Shown: positions 49,201 through 59,749 of the stretch, in pieces
Numbering within the stretch: the first letter of the stretch is position 1
How the letters are laid out: each line of letters opens with the position of its first letter
Source: Blasia pusilla
Taxonomy: Eukaryota > Marchantiophyta > Marchantiopsida > Blasiales
NCBI GenBank assembly: GCA_050084515.1
Contig: CM114273.1
Coordinates: 5,766,001 to 5,830,000, forward strand
Length of the DNA stretch: 64,000 bases
Direction of reading: 5' to 3'
Position numbers and translations under genes: made by a program
Notes under the pieces: model-generated
What the model saw: the letters and a program-made list of their open reading frames with translations, nothing else
Told to the model about the DNA's origin: nothing
Database searches by the model: none

Positions 49201-49485
49201 AAACCTCAGACCTGAGAAGCCTCTTGTGCCTTCTCTCCATTGCTATGCTTGCTAGAAGCTGCTTTGCAAGTACGTACTTTACAACCACACACTAATTTCC
49301 TCACATCTGTTCATTGATCTTCTACTTGCACCTCGCACTCATCCACACTCAGATGCATAGATAGCAGCACCCCAGTTTGTGAACACCACCACTGCTACAA
49401 CAAGCAGTTCGTGCAAGTCATTGCCATCTCTCACCTGGCCCACATTCAGAAACGTGCAGGGTGGTGGAAGCGCTTGACCAGGCAT
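40290..49485 (-). CDS. GID4: GID4/VID24-type substrate receptor of GID/CTLH E3 ligase, 7 exons
   Basis: GID4 folds as a small beta-barrel that binds N-terminal Pro and similar degrons and recruits them to the GID/CTLH ubiquitin ligase. Exons (minus): 49485-49435, 49178-49035, 42956-42883, 42703-42649, 42468-42406, 41452-41325, 40368-40290. All are GT-AG with matching phases, giving 197 residues (plant homologues about 215). Diagnostic stretches: FTGTQNVSSGQKDEAWKVNV and GYLCGSMEALNVP (exon 2); VVTFWEGEIVDNKNYTFFTG (exon 3); VGHWAKFPSF (exon 4); GGRSVDLANYPYMFM (exon 5); RWKEQFFVNITTDCGLTIAG, then FYYVCFSRSNGSVNGFYYD (exon 6); SPYQKLELMATNEGRSGYSF (exon 7, stop TAG). Exon 1 gives only MPGQALPPPCTFLNVGQ; an in-frame TAG just upstream fixes this start unless a further 5' exon exists. 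Intron 2 is about 6 kb because of a copia insertion; intron 6 holds another repeat. The coding exons appear intact. Confidence 0.92.
40545..41215 (-). repeat. Unknown interspersed repeat, copy in GID4 intron 6
   Basis: Read on the minus strand, this segment matches 45385-46040 at many places: GTATCTCC, CAATCAGCAAATCAGTT, CATGATGTGACTCT, CCTTCCAGTGAGGCTC-like, AGAGCCTCAGGAGTCCTCAC and AGATATTAACA. A 96-codon frame inside it (40720-41010) is similar to the 45548-45793 frame of the other copy, so it may descend from a coding element. No terminal repeats or family assignment. Confidence 0.7.
43411..43415. repeat. Copia target site duplication, left (CCCTC)
   Basis: CCCTC precedes the 5' LTR and recurs at 48845-48849 after the 3' LTR, a normal 5-bp duplication that marks a single integration event. 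Confidence 0.9.
43416..43775 (+). repeat. Copia 5' LTR
   Basis: 360 bp, TG...CA ends. The TGTATTTAAAGAGC motif within it (about 43644-43657) is a plausible TATA-like promoter. About 98% identical to the 3' LTR by eye. Confidence 0.93.
43776..43789 (+). other. Copia primer-binding site
   Basis: TGGTATCAGAGCCA directly follows the 5' LTR. It is the standard plant copia site complementary to the 3' end of initiator Met tRNA. It contrasts with the self-complementary site of gypsy element 1. Confidence 0.9.
44104..45336 (+). pseudogene. gag-pol: Copia gag and protease, ended by a premature stop
   Basis: From ATG 44104 the frame encodes a copia gag (ASDIPKFDGTYFQVWKQRM; LKDQLSTIKMREGESVLKHI), then a CCHC knuckle (CFYCKQLGHILKNC, about 44766-44808). 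A retropepsin site, WYVDTGATQHM, follows at about 44902-44934. The frame stops at 45334-45336 where copia pol normally reads LWHERLGH: the W codon has become TGA, and HERLGHENM follows in the same frame. This fits one G-to-A change ending an otherwise intact polyprotein. Frame upstream to 44068 lacks an ATG. Confidence 0.9.
45385..46040 (+). repeat. Unknown interspersed repeat nested in copia pol
   Basis: An insertion between the two halves of the copia pre-integrase region: HERLGHENM before it, VKGVNLDNFPLCTTC after it. It is the inverted relative of 40545-41215. Boundaries are approximate to about 20 bp. Confidence 0.7.
46050..46620 (+). pseudogene. Copia integrase remnant without catalytic core
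   Basis: The zinc-binding part (NFPLCTTCIKSKQVREKFP, about 46097-46155) runs straight into the C-terminal part (KAYWGEAIVTANYLQNRSPT; TPYEVWYREPPDLSHIRIFG; SEECILLGY). The roughly 150-residue core carrying the D, D and E catalytic residues is absent, apparently by deletion at about 46160. The frame stops at 46618-46620. Confidence 0.85.
46629..48477 (+). pseudogene. pol: Copia reverse transcriptase and RNase H
   Basis: RT is open from 46629 to 48218: VGCKWVFKIKYKADGSIERY, KARLVAKGYSQVYGVDYTET, QMDVKTAFLNG and the catalytic YVDD at 47505-47516. RNase H begins with YSDADWGGNQDDR-type residues and VALSTTEAEYMAL. At a run of seven T (about 48208-48214) the frame shifts. The remaining RNase H (VIYCDNQSAIALLN, KHIDIQYHFIKEMV, DILTKGL) continues in another frame to 48477. 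RT itself looks intact, in contrast with the missing integrase core. Confidence 0.9.
48485..48844 (+). repeat. Copia 3' LTR
   Basis: 360 bp, matching the 5' LTR with about six substitutions, preceded by the purine-rich GAGTGGGAG at 48476-48484, the probable plus-strand primer. Confidence 0.93.
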
Positions 49486-51380
49486 GGAGCCCTACCACCA
49501 CGAGACGAGGAGAACTGATGGCCTGCTTGGATCCCTGCGTAAGAAGGAAATGAGGAAGAACGACCTGTGGTATCAGTACGACGCGGCATTAAGTAGCAGC
49601 AAGAAGGCCAGAAATGAAAGATTATTCCTACATTCGTCAATCACCAAACATTCATGTGTTACCACAGGTGTCCGGTGCGAAATAGACAACGGTTTCTCCA
49701 ACAGACATCCCCAAATTGAAGATGCGATGGCATTTGTGCGATGTGTTGTCAGCGATGTACCAGAGTTGATGAGACGGCCACGGCTTGATTGCACCCCAAA
49801 CGATCACGAGTGGTGGTCAACAGGCCTAGGATTGTTGTGAAGAACGTGAAACTTCATCAAAAAAAGCTCCTGGTCCTCGAGACTGCCATAGAAAGCCGAA
49901 GGCTTGGACTATTTCTGTGCCCTTGAGCGAGGCAGATGGATGGTGCTGCCGATTTTGAGGGATGCTCTGTTCGGAAATCGTACCCTACACAGCGCCGAGA
50001 GGGAAATTCGCCATCTGCTGCAGCACTCTAGTCACTGCAATTCACAGCAGACAAACCAACAGGCATGTCAGTGCGGGTCATTGGCTGCCTTCCCTCCCCC
50101 TTTGCCCCTGCACTCATCCTCTCTCTCCACTACGGGCATTGTCTTTTTCCAAAACTTTGTCCTCCCAGCCTTTTGCACCGTCCCACCAGAGCACGATTGC
50201 AATGCTCTCTGTCTCTCTCTCTCTCTCTCTCTCTTACACGTTCGGGGCCGAGACTGCAGATGATCTTCGACAAAAGCGAGACAGTGCACGACCCTCGGAA
50301 ACTTTCTGCGCCTCCCTTCCTCTCTCCCTCAGCAGGCAAACAGACCCAAAGCGACGCACATTCACTGTCAGACGGAATGAAGAAAGAAAGAAACGCACAT
50401 GACAGAACCCACGGGCGGGCTGCAACCCCATTCAGATTCAAGGGAGGGGAGGGCAACCCATCCCACGCCCAAAATCCCAGCAAACAGCCACAGACCGACC
50501 CACTCTTCCCAAAGTCCCCATGAACCTAACAACACCACACCCAACCAAAACAAACCGGCCCCAAGCACTACCACCATGCCAGACAATTACAACCCACTCC
50601 TCCTCCTCCTCCACCCCTCACTCCCACTCCACCCACCTAACCACGCATCATCCCGCCAGCCCCTCCGTCCACCAATGCACAAAAAGCCCATACACAGCAG
50701 CATTCCCATCTCACCTCCTCTCGTACTGCACCATCTGCAATCCGGCTGCCCGTACCCCCCAAGCTCCCCACTCCCGCAACCCCACCCCCACCCCTCTCCC
50801 TCTCCCCTTCCCTTCCCTTTCCCTTTCTCTTTCCCTTTCCCTCCTTCTCTCAACTCTAAGACAATCGAAACCTCACCACCATCGTCAACAACAACAACAA
50901 CAACATTCGCTGCAGCATCCCCACTAGAACAAGTGTCACAGAGTGTTCCGTTCGTGTGTGTATGCGTGTGTTCTAGCTGCTTACTCCTCACACACGGCCA
51001 TTTGAAATTCTCGCTGAAATGGCGACGACGAGAATCGGAGACTGCCGTGCTTCGCTCGGCCCTACTGCCATCCACTCCACTCCACTGCACAGAACAGAAC
51101 TGAACTGGAGAGCACAGCACACGACTCTCTTTCTTTTTCTCTCTCTCTCTATCTCCCGCAGAAAAAAGTCGCGCACGAGCTCCACTTCCAGTGTTCCGAA
51201 AGATGATGGGCAGTAGTAACAGTAGAGTAGAGGGCTGCTCCTGTGGAGGGCCCCGGCCTCCGCCTCCGCCACGTCCTTTGGCGTTACTTGACCGTCCCTC
51301 AAAAGTGGAACCTTTGCGTCGACCAGCTTTCACAATGACTACGAAGGTCCCCTGCCCGCGTTTGAATTAGGGTGCACAAA
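49486..51380. promoter_or_regulatory. GID4 5' flank with simple-sequence tracts
   Basis: Expected promoter and 5' UTR of GID4 (minus strand). A CT run is at about 50206-50234, TTCCC-type pyrimidine repeats at about 50790-50850, and CAA repeats near 50890-50905. Long frames here (248 codons on minus, 50587-51333; 234 on plus) follow from low-complexity sequence and lack any domain. No TATA box assigned. Confidence 0.5.
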
Positions 51381-51435
51381 TAATTTTCAAAGTGTCATCT
51401 AATTCTTCTCACCCCGATCCTCTTTTAATTATATA

Positions 51436-52330
51436 CTAGTTAGTATATCGTACCATCCACGGTCCACCCGTCCCATGCATATATACGCCCCGCCTTCGCC
51501 TCGCCCCGTGCTTATACGTTCCGCCCTATGTTTATATGCCTAGTCTGAAATACGATAGAGTTTTTAGAGACATGTGTTCTGCATGTGTTGCCATGTCAGA
51601 ACCGCTCTTCACATAATAGTCTAGGTTAGCATCATGTCCTTGCAATACATGGGTGAACCAGTATGAGAGGGGGGGATATGATACGAGAATTAGTTATTAT
51701 ATTCGTGTGTGAAGGACATGTGGATAAGTTAGATAGTTAGAAAAAAAAAAAAACAACTATACATAGAGGCCGTAAAAAATCGTGTGGGAAGCAAGCACCC
51801 TTAGTTCTTTTTGTTAGTTCTTAATTCCCTTTGTTAGTTCTTAATTCCTCTTGTACACGTGTCAATACAAGAAGGTTGCAAAAAGCCTACGTGTCGACAC
51901 CAGAGAAGGGGTTCCTCAAACCCCATCCTCTTTTAATAAAATAGATTAGTATTCTACCCGTGCTATGTACATGTGATAGGGCATACCTGCACATCTGTTA
52001 TGTCTTTTAAATCATCCGTTAAAAACTACATATGTCAGCATCAGAGAAAACAAAAATTATACACATGTCAACGCAAGAGGAAGGGGTTCTCAAACCCCGT
52101 GCTCTTCTAACAATATAGATTGGTATAATTAAGCCCATGATATAGCTCGTGCTATCCACTAATGAAAATCACCCATGAAAAAGGCATCTTGTTCATTAAT
52201 TTAAGTTCTGTTATGTTAATTTAACTCTTTGATATACGTGTCATTATGGAAGGAGGCCAAAATGTACATGTGTCGTTAGTGGAGGAAGGGGTACTCAAAC
52301 CCTTTCCTCTTTTAATTATATAAAGAAAGA
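51436..52330 (-). mobile_element. Cluster of small Helitron-like elements
   Basis: Read on the minus strand, several short units start TC-TAT-(N)-ATT(A)AAAGAGG, continue with GGGGTTTGAG and CCCCTTC, and end with a GCACGGGT-like half-hairpin and CTRR before T. One unit runs 52119 to 51946 (CTAA|T); the next starts immediately at 51945 and may end with CTAG at 51436. Another start lies near 52326. These are the TC...CTRR and A|T insertion features of non-autonomous Helitrons. Hairpins are eroded, so limits are tentative. Confidence 0.45.
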
Positions 52331-53630
52331 TAATGGAATTAGAAAACCCCTTTTTTGCTATCGTATTTAAGTGAATAGTTAAAATAGCATGCCAAGGATT
52401 CAGCGCGTGATTTTCCCTTATTGAACGGCCGAAGAAGATAACGATAGTTGTAAATTAATTTCAAGATATCTTATAATTAGAAAGCTAGTGATTTTATTGG
52501 TTGATAATGCCAAGAGTCAAAAGTAGAGATGATTGCAAAATGAAGGGGCGCTCTCCAATAATAATACAGATGATATACAAATATGCAATTATTTTATTGC
52601 ACGAAAATTTTGTAACCCGTGTGTGGCCCTTTTAGAGGGATGGGGAGAAAATGATTATTATGTGTGTGAGACACGTGGATGGGAGATAGATGGAGAACTT
52701 GTAAGGATCCTAAATATTATATTTCGCATGAAATCAAGTTTCTTATTTGAATTATCACTTCCAAACATCATGTGGATGGAATTCCTCATTCTTGCTCTAG
52801 ATAATGCTACATGCGATTGACCATGAGAGAATGCGGGAGTAGGCAAGTAAATTCTTGCTTACAAAAATTGATTTGGAAACTTGTTAATAGTCATAGGAAA
52901 AGTTGGACAAATAGAGAATTGAAACTTATGTAGATCAAATGGCAAATCAAAGTGAGATGCAATTAATGGAGTATGTAAAATAAAAAAAATCGATCTCCAA
53001 GATTCTTCCATGTGATGATTTTACCATCTATACATGTTGCATGAATCCACGAATCACCAATCTAATCATGTTTGTGTGTCTCTCTAACCTATTCATATAT
53101 TCTAAGAGATGATTGGTGCACCAATCTAATCTTCAAACACAAACAATCCAGACATAGCCCTAAGGGCAAGCATGTGTTCAGAATTCCAGTTGGATATATA
53201 TGGTTCAACCCTCCATTCATAATAGAATCAAAATTTAGGTATGTATGTTCCTATGTCCAATATATCGTGAATTAGTGAGAAGAAGTAATGATTGATTAGT
53301 ATCCAAATCTCTAAAAAGCAATTTCTTAAAGAAATATTCCAAATTAGTATTACCTATCTAGAAAACCATAACATGACATCTCTATTTATATCATTAACAT
53401 CTCTATTCCTCAGTGTCAAAATAGTCGTATCTTTCAATAAGTTAATGTCATGGTTTCGATTAGGAGCATTTTCATCGATAATATCAATAAGATTGCATAT
53501 TCAATTACTCTCAATAATCATTTCATATGATAATTGTATAAAGTCTTTTCCTAAATGATGGTACGAAGGTATTTAATCCTCTCCTATCTCAAATAACCTA
53601 TCAAAAAAAGTTTTTTTTGGCAATAAATTA
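52331..53630. other. AT-rich intergenic DNA
   Basis: No gene, RNA or clear repeat recognised. Short frames (62-95 codons) are AT-driven. Confidence 0.5.
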
Positions 53631-53766
53631 TGTCGTACGCATACACATCGCTACACAACATACGTCGATGGTCATATCCATACCACACAACATCGATCTT
53701 CCCCACACAAGGATAGATCCACACATATTCAGAAATCAACTCATACATATACATGGAGATCACACA
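53631..53766 (-). repeat. Element 3 block A copy 2 (right terminus)
   Basis: 136 bp ending GCGTACGACA, then unrelated AT-rich DNA. It matches 54229-54364 with about a dozen differences. This repeats the extra terminal A block of element 1. Confidence 0.82.
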
Positions 53767-53767
53767 A

Positions 53768-54226
53768 CAAAAATAAAGAGTAGTAAAAGCGGCACACCCG
53801 ACCTAAAACTCCACTCCTCAATGTACATCGACATATCGAGCCTCGTCCACCGTGTGCTATCAAGGAATCCAAACGCTAGCACCTAGTCCTAACTCACACA
53901 CACACCAAGAATAGTACTCCAACGGCCCAACCTGAGAAAGATGGCTTTCCCAAGCCATCTTCCTCCCAAAAGGCTCTTCCCCTAAAAATAGCTAACCTCT
54001 TGGTAACCTGCGCGCACAGGTTACGAGGGGCGGGTGACATGCTCAACAAGTCATCCGGTTGTGAAAGACCTCAACAAGAAAGTTGTCAGAAACGACTTTC
54101 TTGACACAGCGGACCTATCCTCAACCTCATATGACACCGTAGGACAAGGTTACACTCAAGACAGTCCGTTGGCTCCTATGCCCTATCCACAATAGATCTT
54201 GGCCTACTGTCTACTCAGATGTGACA
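53768..54226 (-). repeat. Element 3 block B
   Basis: 459 bp on the minus strand, beginning TGTCACATC. It keeps the palindrome AAGATGGCTT/AAGCCATCTT (about 53942-53967) at the place of the predicted RNA start. The TATA box of the element 2 copy is deleted here. No second B is found because the 5' end of the element is lost. Confidence 0.78.
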
Positions 54227-54228
54227 AC

Positions 54229-54364
54229 TGTCGTGCGCATACACATTGCTACACAACATACATCTTTGGTCACATCCACACCCCACAACACCGATTTTCC
54301 CCAGACACAGGTAGATCCACACATATACAGAAATCAACTTATACATATACATAGAGATTACACA
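54229..54364 (-). repeat. Element 3 block A copy 1
   Basis: 136 bp between the polypurine tract and block B, ending GACA and joined by GT to TGTC, exactly as in elements 1 and 2. Confidence 0.82.
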
Positions 54365-54365
54365 A

Positions 54366-54377
54366 CCGCCCCCCTAG
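54366..54377 (-). other. Polypurine tract of element 3
   Basis: CTAGGGGGGCGG on the minus strand, directly before TTGTG of block A. Position and sequence are shared with elements 1 and 2. Confidence 0.55.
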
Positions 54378-54499
54378 TTGGCAGTTGGATCCCCCTAACT
54401 CCAGATAGAAAATATCACATCTCCCTAACATGACCTACTACTCTATACACATCTCGGACACAACCATCATCCCGTAGGAACTACATCAAGAGGGGGGGG

Positions 54500-54640
54500 A
54501 GGGGGTCAGACATGACATATGCCACCCTCGAGAACAACCATCACATTCCAACATGGTGGTTGCACCCCTCGTTGATTCGCACAACATACACCTCAAGCTT
54601 GTAGGTACGACTGCCAAGCTTGGATCCACTATCTCGTCCA
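54500..54640 (-). pseudogene. Element 3 PHD finger
   Basis: CMLCESTRGATTMLECDGC followed by RGWHMSC gives the first six zinc ligands of a PHD finger. The final W-x2-P-x-C part is replaced by low-complexity sequence. It lies downstream of the integrase C-terminus, as in element 1. Confidence 0.7.
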
Positions 54641-54643
54641 CGT

Positions 54644-55305
54644 TCAAAAGATAACATGGCGCACAATTGTGCACATGATCCTTCCAAACCATACCATCCC
54701 GTCCCTCCAACATGAGGACTCCGGTCGTAATACCTCGTGCACACGTAGGATCGTGCGCCCTGTAGTGACATCTAGCATCGTGGGTGCCGCTTGTTGTAAA
54801 TACACGTAATCTCCAAGGTAAAACCTCCTAATCCCTAATCGATAACCTCCTCCACAAATGATCGCGTACCTCAATGTATCTCTATGCTGAGCATTAGCTA
54901 AGTTCTCAAAGGCCATAGGCATAACTCTACAAAAAATCTCCGCCCCTGAGAACACGCTTGTACCCACATATCTAGATCATCAAGATCTAACACCTTCGCC
55001 ATGTCACGTCAAATAACTATATGTAAATTTGGCTCTCTCCCAAAGAGCAAAAATTACGGTGAAAATGACGCCTAGGATGCCTGCAGACTAAAGCAATAAC
55101 CCATAGCCAACCATGGCAACTGTAGGTCCCACTCCCTCAACTATCCCCGTTGCAAGCCATACTTACGCAATCCTCTCTTCATTGTCTATACTACTCTCTC
55201 CGCCAACCCATCCGCCTCAGGATGATCTCTGGACGTGGTGCGGTGATCTATCAGCGCTCGATCATACAAGGCCTGAAACTCTCCCCTGAACTCGATACCC
55301 TTGTC
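54644..55305 (-). pseudogene. Element 3 integrase, C-terminal half
   Basis: From about 55305 downwards in shifted frames: LTDKG, GLAERVVQTMKRGLRKYG around the catalytic Glu region (about 55190-55150), then LANAQHRDTLRYAIICGGGY and GDYVYLQQAAPTMLDVTTGR (54900-54750). The zinc-binding domain and both catalytic Asp regions are missing. Confidence 0.75.
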
Positions 55306-55307
55306 AG

Positions 55308-56920
55308 TCAACACCTCGCTATGACGCCAATGCGCAACTCCACAACCTCCACGTCGTCATGGATATCACAACCATCTATCACCTCCTCACTGACCTCTGG
55401 ATCCAAAGACTCATCAACCGACCTCACCAGTGGAGTCATCACTTGCGGCTGACCTACCATAGTCAACCAACAAAGATAGGTAGATGCATGCCCACCGGGC
55501 ACCATCTCCTCATCACTCTCTCCGTGCCATCGACCTCCTGTGTCGTCTCTCTCACTCGGACATGGTTTACGACTCAACCCATCTGCATCCTGGTTCAATC
55601 GACCTGGCCTGTGAACCACCTCGAACTCATACTCATGTAGAAATAGAGCCCACTTGGCAAGCTTTTCCGTAAGCTTGTCAGACTCCATCAACCATCCCAA
55701 CGGCTCATGATCAGTGATAAGTGTGAAAGGGTTGTCGAATAAATAGCACCTAAAATGTGCCACAGCCCACACTGCAGCCAAGCACTCTCCCTTGTAGGAG
55801 CTGTACTTTGCCTCTGCAATGTTGTTTGATTGGCTCGCGTAAGCCACAACGAACTTCCTCTCCTCGTCATCCCTCTAAACCGGTCTCTGTAAAATGGATG
55901 AGGACGTCAACCTATCCTTGAGCTCCTAAAATGCTCGCTCTTGATCATCTCCCGACAACCAAACATGGTAAGTCTCGTCAACAAGGTTAAAGACTTTGCG
56001 ATCGCACTAAAACCCTTGACATACCGTCGATAGAAGTTTGCCAATCCAAGAAATGCTCGGACTCGACTCACATCTGTAGGGCGTGGAATCTGCCTAATAG
56101 CCTTCATCTTAGTGTGCTGAATACCTAACCCACTCAGGTATATGGTGTGTCCCAAGTGCTCAATCTATTCTTCAAAGAATCTACCCTTGCCTGGATGTAA
56201 CTTCAGTCCATGTAACTGCAATTGCCGAAATACCTCCTCTAGGTGTTGCTCATGCTCCTCAACCATGGAATTGAAGATAAAAATATTATCTATGTACATC
56301 GTACAAAATCCAAGTCAGCCAGAATCCTATCCATCACTCTCTGAAACTCCGTAGGCGCAATCTTCAACCCAAATGGTAAGAACCACCACTGATACAAGCA
56401 ATCTCTCCCGAACCGATCTATCCCCGAGAATGTTGTCTTCTCCCTCTCCTCCAACCTGATAGAAAGCTGATGATAGCCAACACGGAGATCTAAAGTACTG
56501 AAGATCTTTGCATGCCCTACCGCATCAAAGATCTCCTCGGGAGTAGGCATGGCGTACTGATCAGGCCTCATCTGTCAGTTGATAGGAAGGTAATCTCCAC
56601 ACATCCGCTAGTCCGTCCAATTGCCATACATATCCTTCTTCGTCGGCATGACTGTGGCAGATGCATACTCTCCATGTGATAACTCCACAAGTCATGCCTC
56701 CAACAAGCCGTGACTCTTGCTCTGAATGAAGGCTCGCTCCATATCATAATACCAACAGGGTCGACGAAAGATCGGCACATCACTAGCCAACTCAATCCGT
56801 ATCCCATGACCCTTCAGCGTATCCAAGTCTCTCATATTGAAGGCAAAACAATTGACGTGCCCTCTTAGAAATATATGAACTTGCAGTCGCTCTCCTCCTA
56901 TCAACTTGAAGACCTATCAC
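55308..56920 (-). pseudogene. pol: Element 3 reverse transcriptase and RNase H
   Basis: RT starts near 56920 (VIGGERLQVHIFLRGHVNCF) and reads IELASDVPIFRRPCWY, then MRPDQYAMPTPEEIFDAVGH and FSTLDLRVGYHQLSIRLEE (56571-56440). WFLPFGLKIAPTEFQRVMDR follows, and the YIDD region near 56300 is in a broken frame. ANFYRRYVKGFSAIAKSL is the connector (about 56045-55990). RNase H is the longest open part (55847-55308): NNIAEAKYSSYKGECLAAVW, FTLITDHEPLGWLM and NQDADGLSRKPC. Confidence 0.85.
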
Positions 56921-57203
56921 ATGCTCCCAAGTCTCTATCGTGACCTCACTCGGAGAGGACGCAACCTTCGGCTTTGGTTGCTATGTAGCAACCCTAGCCA
57001 TCTCCGCAACAACCACTCCACTCTAACCTCCTACACCATGCTCCACATCCAAAAAATGAGCATGTGCTACTCTGGCGGCCTTCGCACTCTCCGCTCGGAA
57101 GACGTCCCAAGAAGTCCATGGGTGTCTATCTCTCCTCGTCCCGCCCCCAGCCAATACTTGTAGGCAATACTCCAACTTGGGGACGTGACGGCATGGATGA
57201 CAC

Positions 57204-58180
57204 TCACATCCGTCTCTGCTCAGCCATACCTAGGCTGACTATCCATGTGAGACACTTGAGGTCCATCGCCTGTCCCAACACTTGTCTCCGGGATACCTCT
57301 GTCATACGTGGCATCGCCGTAGTACCCGTAGCAAACCCCATGGCACGCTCGCGCTCATCTGCTGTAGGCTCCTCCAATGCTTGGGTCACCTCATCCCAAA
57401 TCATGCTTGGCCCTCCTTGACAAAAGGCACGGGATGCTGGGAAGCTCACCAACGTAGGTAAGGCTGCCATCAACTCCCCCATCTTATTGGCAATCTCCAA
57501 TGGTGGTCTATCATCCCACGTCACCACCTAAGATCGATGCTTTGAGCCCAAAATAGCATCCACTGTGAGATGTGGTGCTCTCTAGACTACCTCGTATGCT
57601 TGACTCAGTACCTCTTATGGTATCAGGTTCGTCCACCATAATCGTGGACGATGGGCGCGTGATCCAACTCTCGCTGCATCTAGCAACACAACAGGTCCTA
57701 ACCAAGACCTCACATGATGCACACTCATCATCACACCTCCACGAGTGTCTCCCAACAAAGACACATTCTCCAAAATGTACACCGGAGAACATGTCTGACC
57801 GTCCTCCAAGTGTTGTGCTACTCGCAGCATCTCCCAAAACATCCTTGATCTCGGATCCTACAATCCAAACCCTCGGCATGCTGATGAATGACCTTGACAT
57901 GGCCATCTAGCATCACCAAATGAATGGTCCCAACTCTATCCACATCCTGCGCCTCCACCAAAGAGATGCTAGCGGGTAGTGTATGCTGATATCCATGTAT
58001 TGCTGATACTGGCAACAACTCCGGATACCTCCGGACCAATCTCGCCACGTGACGTAATGATACTCGCCGCGCGGTCTCATCTCTCTCCACATAAAGGTAC
58101 TGATGCACCCGTATGCATGCCTGCAATATCGCAACCAATCAAGTGCTAATCCTTCCAAAGAGATCTAACACCCTAATACT
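57204..58180 (-). pseudogene. Element 3 cytosine-C5 DNA methyltransferase
   Basis: Motifs on the minus strand: I, ESIRVLDLFGRIS (58190-58150, then a stop); II, YLYVERDETARR (about 58100-58065); IV, RWPCQGHSSA with Pro-Cys-Gln at about 57902-57894; VI, YILENVSLLGD (about 57780-57745); VIII, DAARVGSRAHRPRLWWTNL (57690-57620); IX, PTADERERAMGFATG (57371-57327); X, VLGQAMDLKCLTWIV (57285-57240). The order and spacing match element 1, and the motif X glutamine mutated to a stop there is intact here. Two or three frameshifts inactivate it. It confirms that the methyltransferase belongs to the element lineage and was not picked up by one copy. Target specificity and subfamily are not deducible by eye. 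Confidence 0.85.
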
Positions 58181-58479
58181 CTCCTCTGGACACTGCCACA
58201 CAATGGGTGTGGTATCCAGTGCGGTCAACGTCTCCACTCCAAGGGCTCGATTGCCACCTGACTCTCGTTGCTCCGGGATAAAGGCACGACTCCACGCTTG
58301 CCTCACGAGGTCGTCTGCACTCTTCTGTAGCTCTCAAGTTGTACCCCACAATGGTCAAGAGGTCTCACCAACATGGGAAGAGACACCCGCCATGGCATGT
58401 CTCTCCGTGGGACTATCCGCTACTGGAACATCCTCTGCATGTGCGTTCCCCTCCAACAACTTGGCCAGCTGACACTACC

Positions 58480-58850
58480 TGTGAAAGTTGCCAACGTGGT
58501 CACAGACTTGTCTCGTGATCGACCATCTCGTCCCGCAAACTACAGGGGTAACTTACTCATCCGCCCATCACTTGACCGCCACCCTGGCCGATAAGCAACG
58601 GTCTCCTCCCAGAAGTCAAGGATGAATCCTAGGTGATATAATATTGTACTCCCCACCAACATATTGTACGACTCAACTGGTGTCATGATTGCACGTGTGC
58701 GTACCATAGCACTATCCATCGCATGCTCTGGCTGGACTGGCTCTAGAAGAGCATCTTCAATGTGGGCTTCGCTGTGTGAATCATCACCGCATCTCAGACT
58801 CTCCTCCGTAGTTCTCGGTCCAAAACCCCGTACCAATACTGGACTCATTG
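58480..58850 (-). pseudogene. Element 3 post-protease linker region
   Basis: TRAIMTPVESYNMLVGSTIL, then FILDFWEETVAYRPG, corresponds to element 1 7230-7380 and element 2 31840-31960. It precedes the segment with NAHAEDVPVADSP-type residues. No domain known to me; conservation in three copies suggests a real protein part. Confidence 0.6.
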
Positions 58851-58859
58851 CGCCTCACT

Positions 58860-59420
58860 TAGTCCATAAGTAGCAATGATCAACCTCCTCATGTGTGTGA
58901 ATGCCTCTCTCATACTCTCACCCGATCGTCGTTGAAAATCTTGTAGACTTTTCAGCTTGTCGGTGCGTACGCCCCAGTAGCTCTTCTCCAACATTCGGAA
59001 GAACTCCACTGTGGGATTGAAGCTGGGTGGCCCTCTACCACCAGAGGTCTCTGCCACATCACCTGTCTCACTCCCCTCCTCTCCATCTAGTCTCCCGGCT
59101 CATGGTGTGGATCTCTCTCCTCTCATGATCCCATCATATGCCTCACGACCACTAGTGGACACATACCTTGGAGCCCAATACATCCTCCAGGCATCGATCT
59201 CTACTGAATATAGTGATCGAAACTCCATGTAATCATCCATCAGAGGACCCTCCAAGTGTTGGAACAACCCCTTCCATGCTATGAAAGGGTTAAACTGTGT
59301 CATGGTCTGTATCTCCTGGTAGTCGGACCACATTTCAAACTCTTGGATAAAATCATCTAAGTCGATGGTGCCCAGTGCACCCGAGAAACAACGCATGCCC
59401 CGATGGCCCATGACATCCAT
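58860..59420 (-). pseudogene. gag: Element 3 gag, N-terminal half
   Basis: GALGTIDLDDFIQEFEMWSD, LEGPLMDDYMEFRSLYSVEI, FNPTVEFFRMLEKSYWGV and SLQDFQRRSGESMREAFTHM match element 1 gag in order. The zinc knuckles and protease site are deleted at about 58850. Confidence 0.78.
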
Positions 59421-59749
59421 CTCCTGCGAAGTGACAATGCCTCCGTCTGCGGTCTAGTCACCGGACCCACATTCATAAATATGCCACTCTCCAGTCTCAC
59501 ATTACAAAAAAAAAAAAATCATTTTTATGCAAAAACCTGCACTTCTCCTTCTTAAAGGAGAAATAGTAATCTGTTGCTTAATAAACAAACTACTCGTCAC
59601 TAAACAATCCCCACTACTCTACTTCTTGGGAAATACAAAATAATCGTTCTCCTTCATGATCACTTCTCTTCTCCCCTAAAATTCAATCCAGACCTCTTTC
59701 CCTCCCCCAAAATTTTCTTCTCACCAAAGTATCAAGGAGAACTTCAAAA

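Larger units (their letters stand above)
53631..59508 (-). mobile_element. Element 3: gypsy retrotransposon with methyltransferase and PHD finger, 5'-truncated
   Basis: Read on the minus strand from 59508: gag (first half), post-protease region, C5 methyltransferase, RT with RNase H, partial integrase, PHD finger, polypurine tract, A, B, A, ending GACA at 53631. It lacks the 5' repeat and leader. It also lacks the second half of gag with the protease active site (gap at about 58850) and the N-terminal half of integrase (gap at about 55305). Protein similarity to element 1 is clear throughout while blocks A and B differ strongly, so it is a separate subfamily. All coding parts contain stops or frameshifts, but the methyltransferase keeps its key motifs. 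Confidence 0.85.

Noticed and set aside
50587-51333. A 248-codon minus-strand frame upstream of GID4
   Set aside because: It runs through GA/GT-rich simple sequence and gives long G/R/E/V runs with no recognisable fold.
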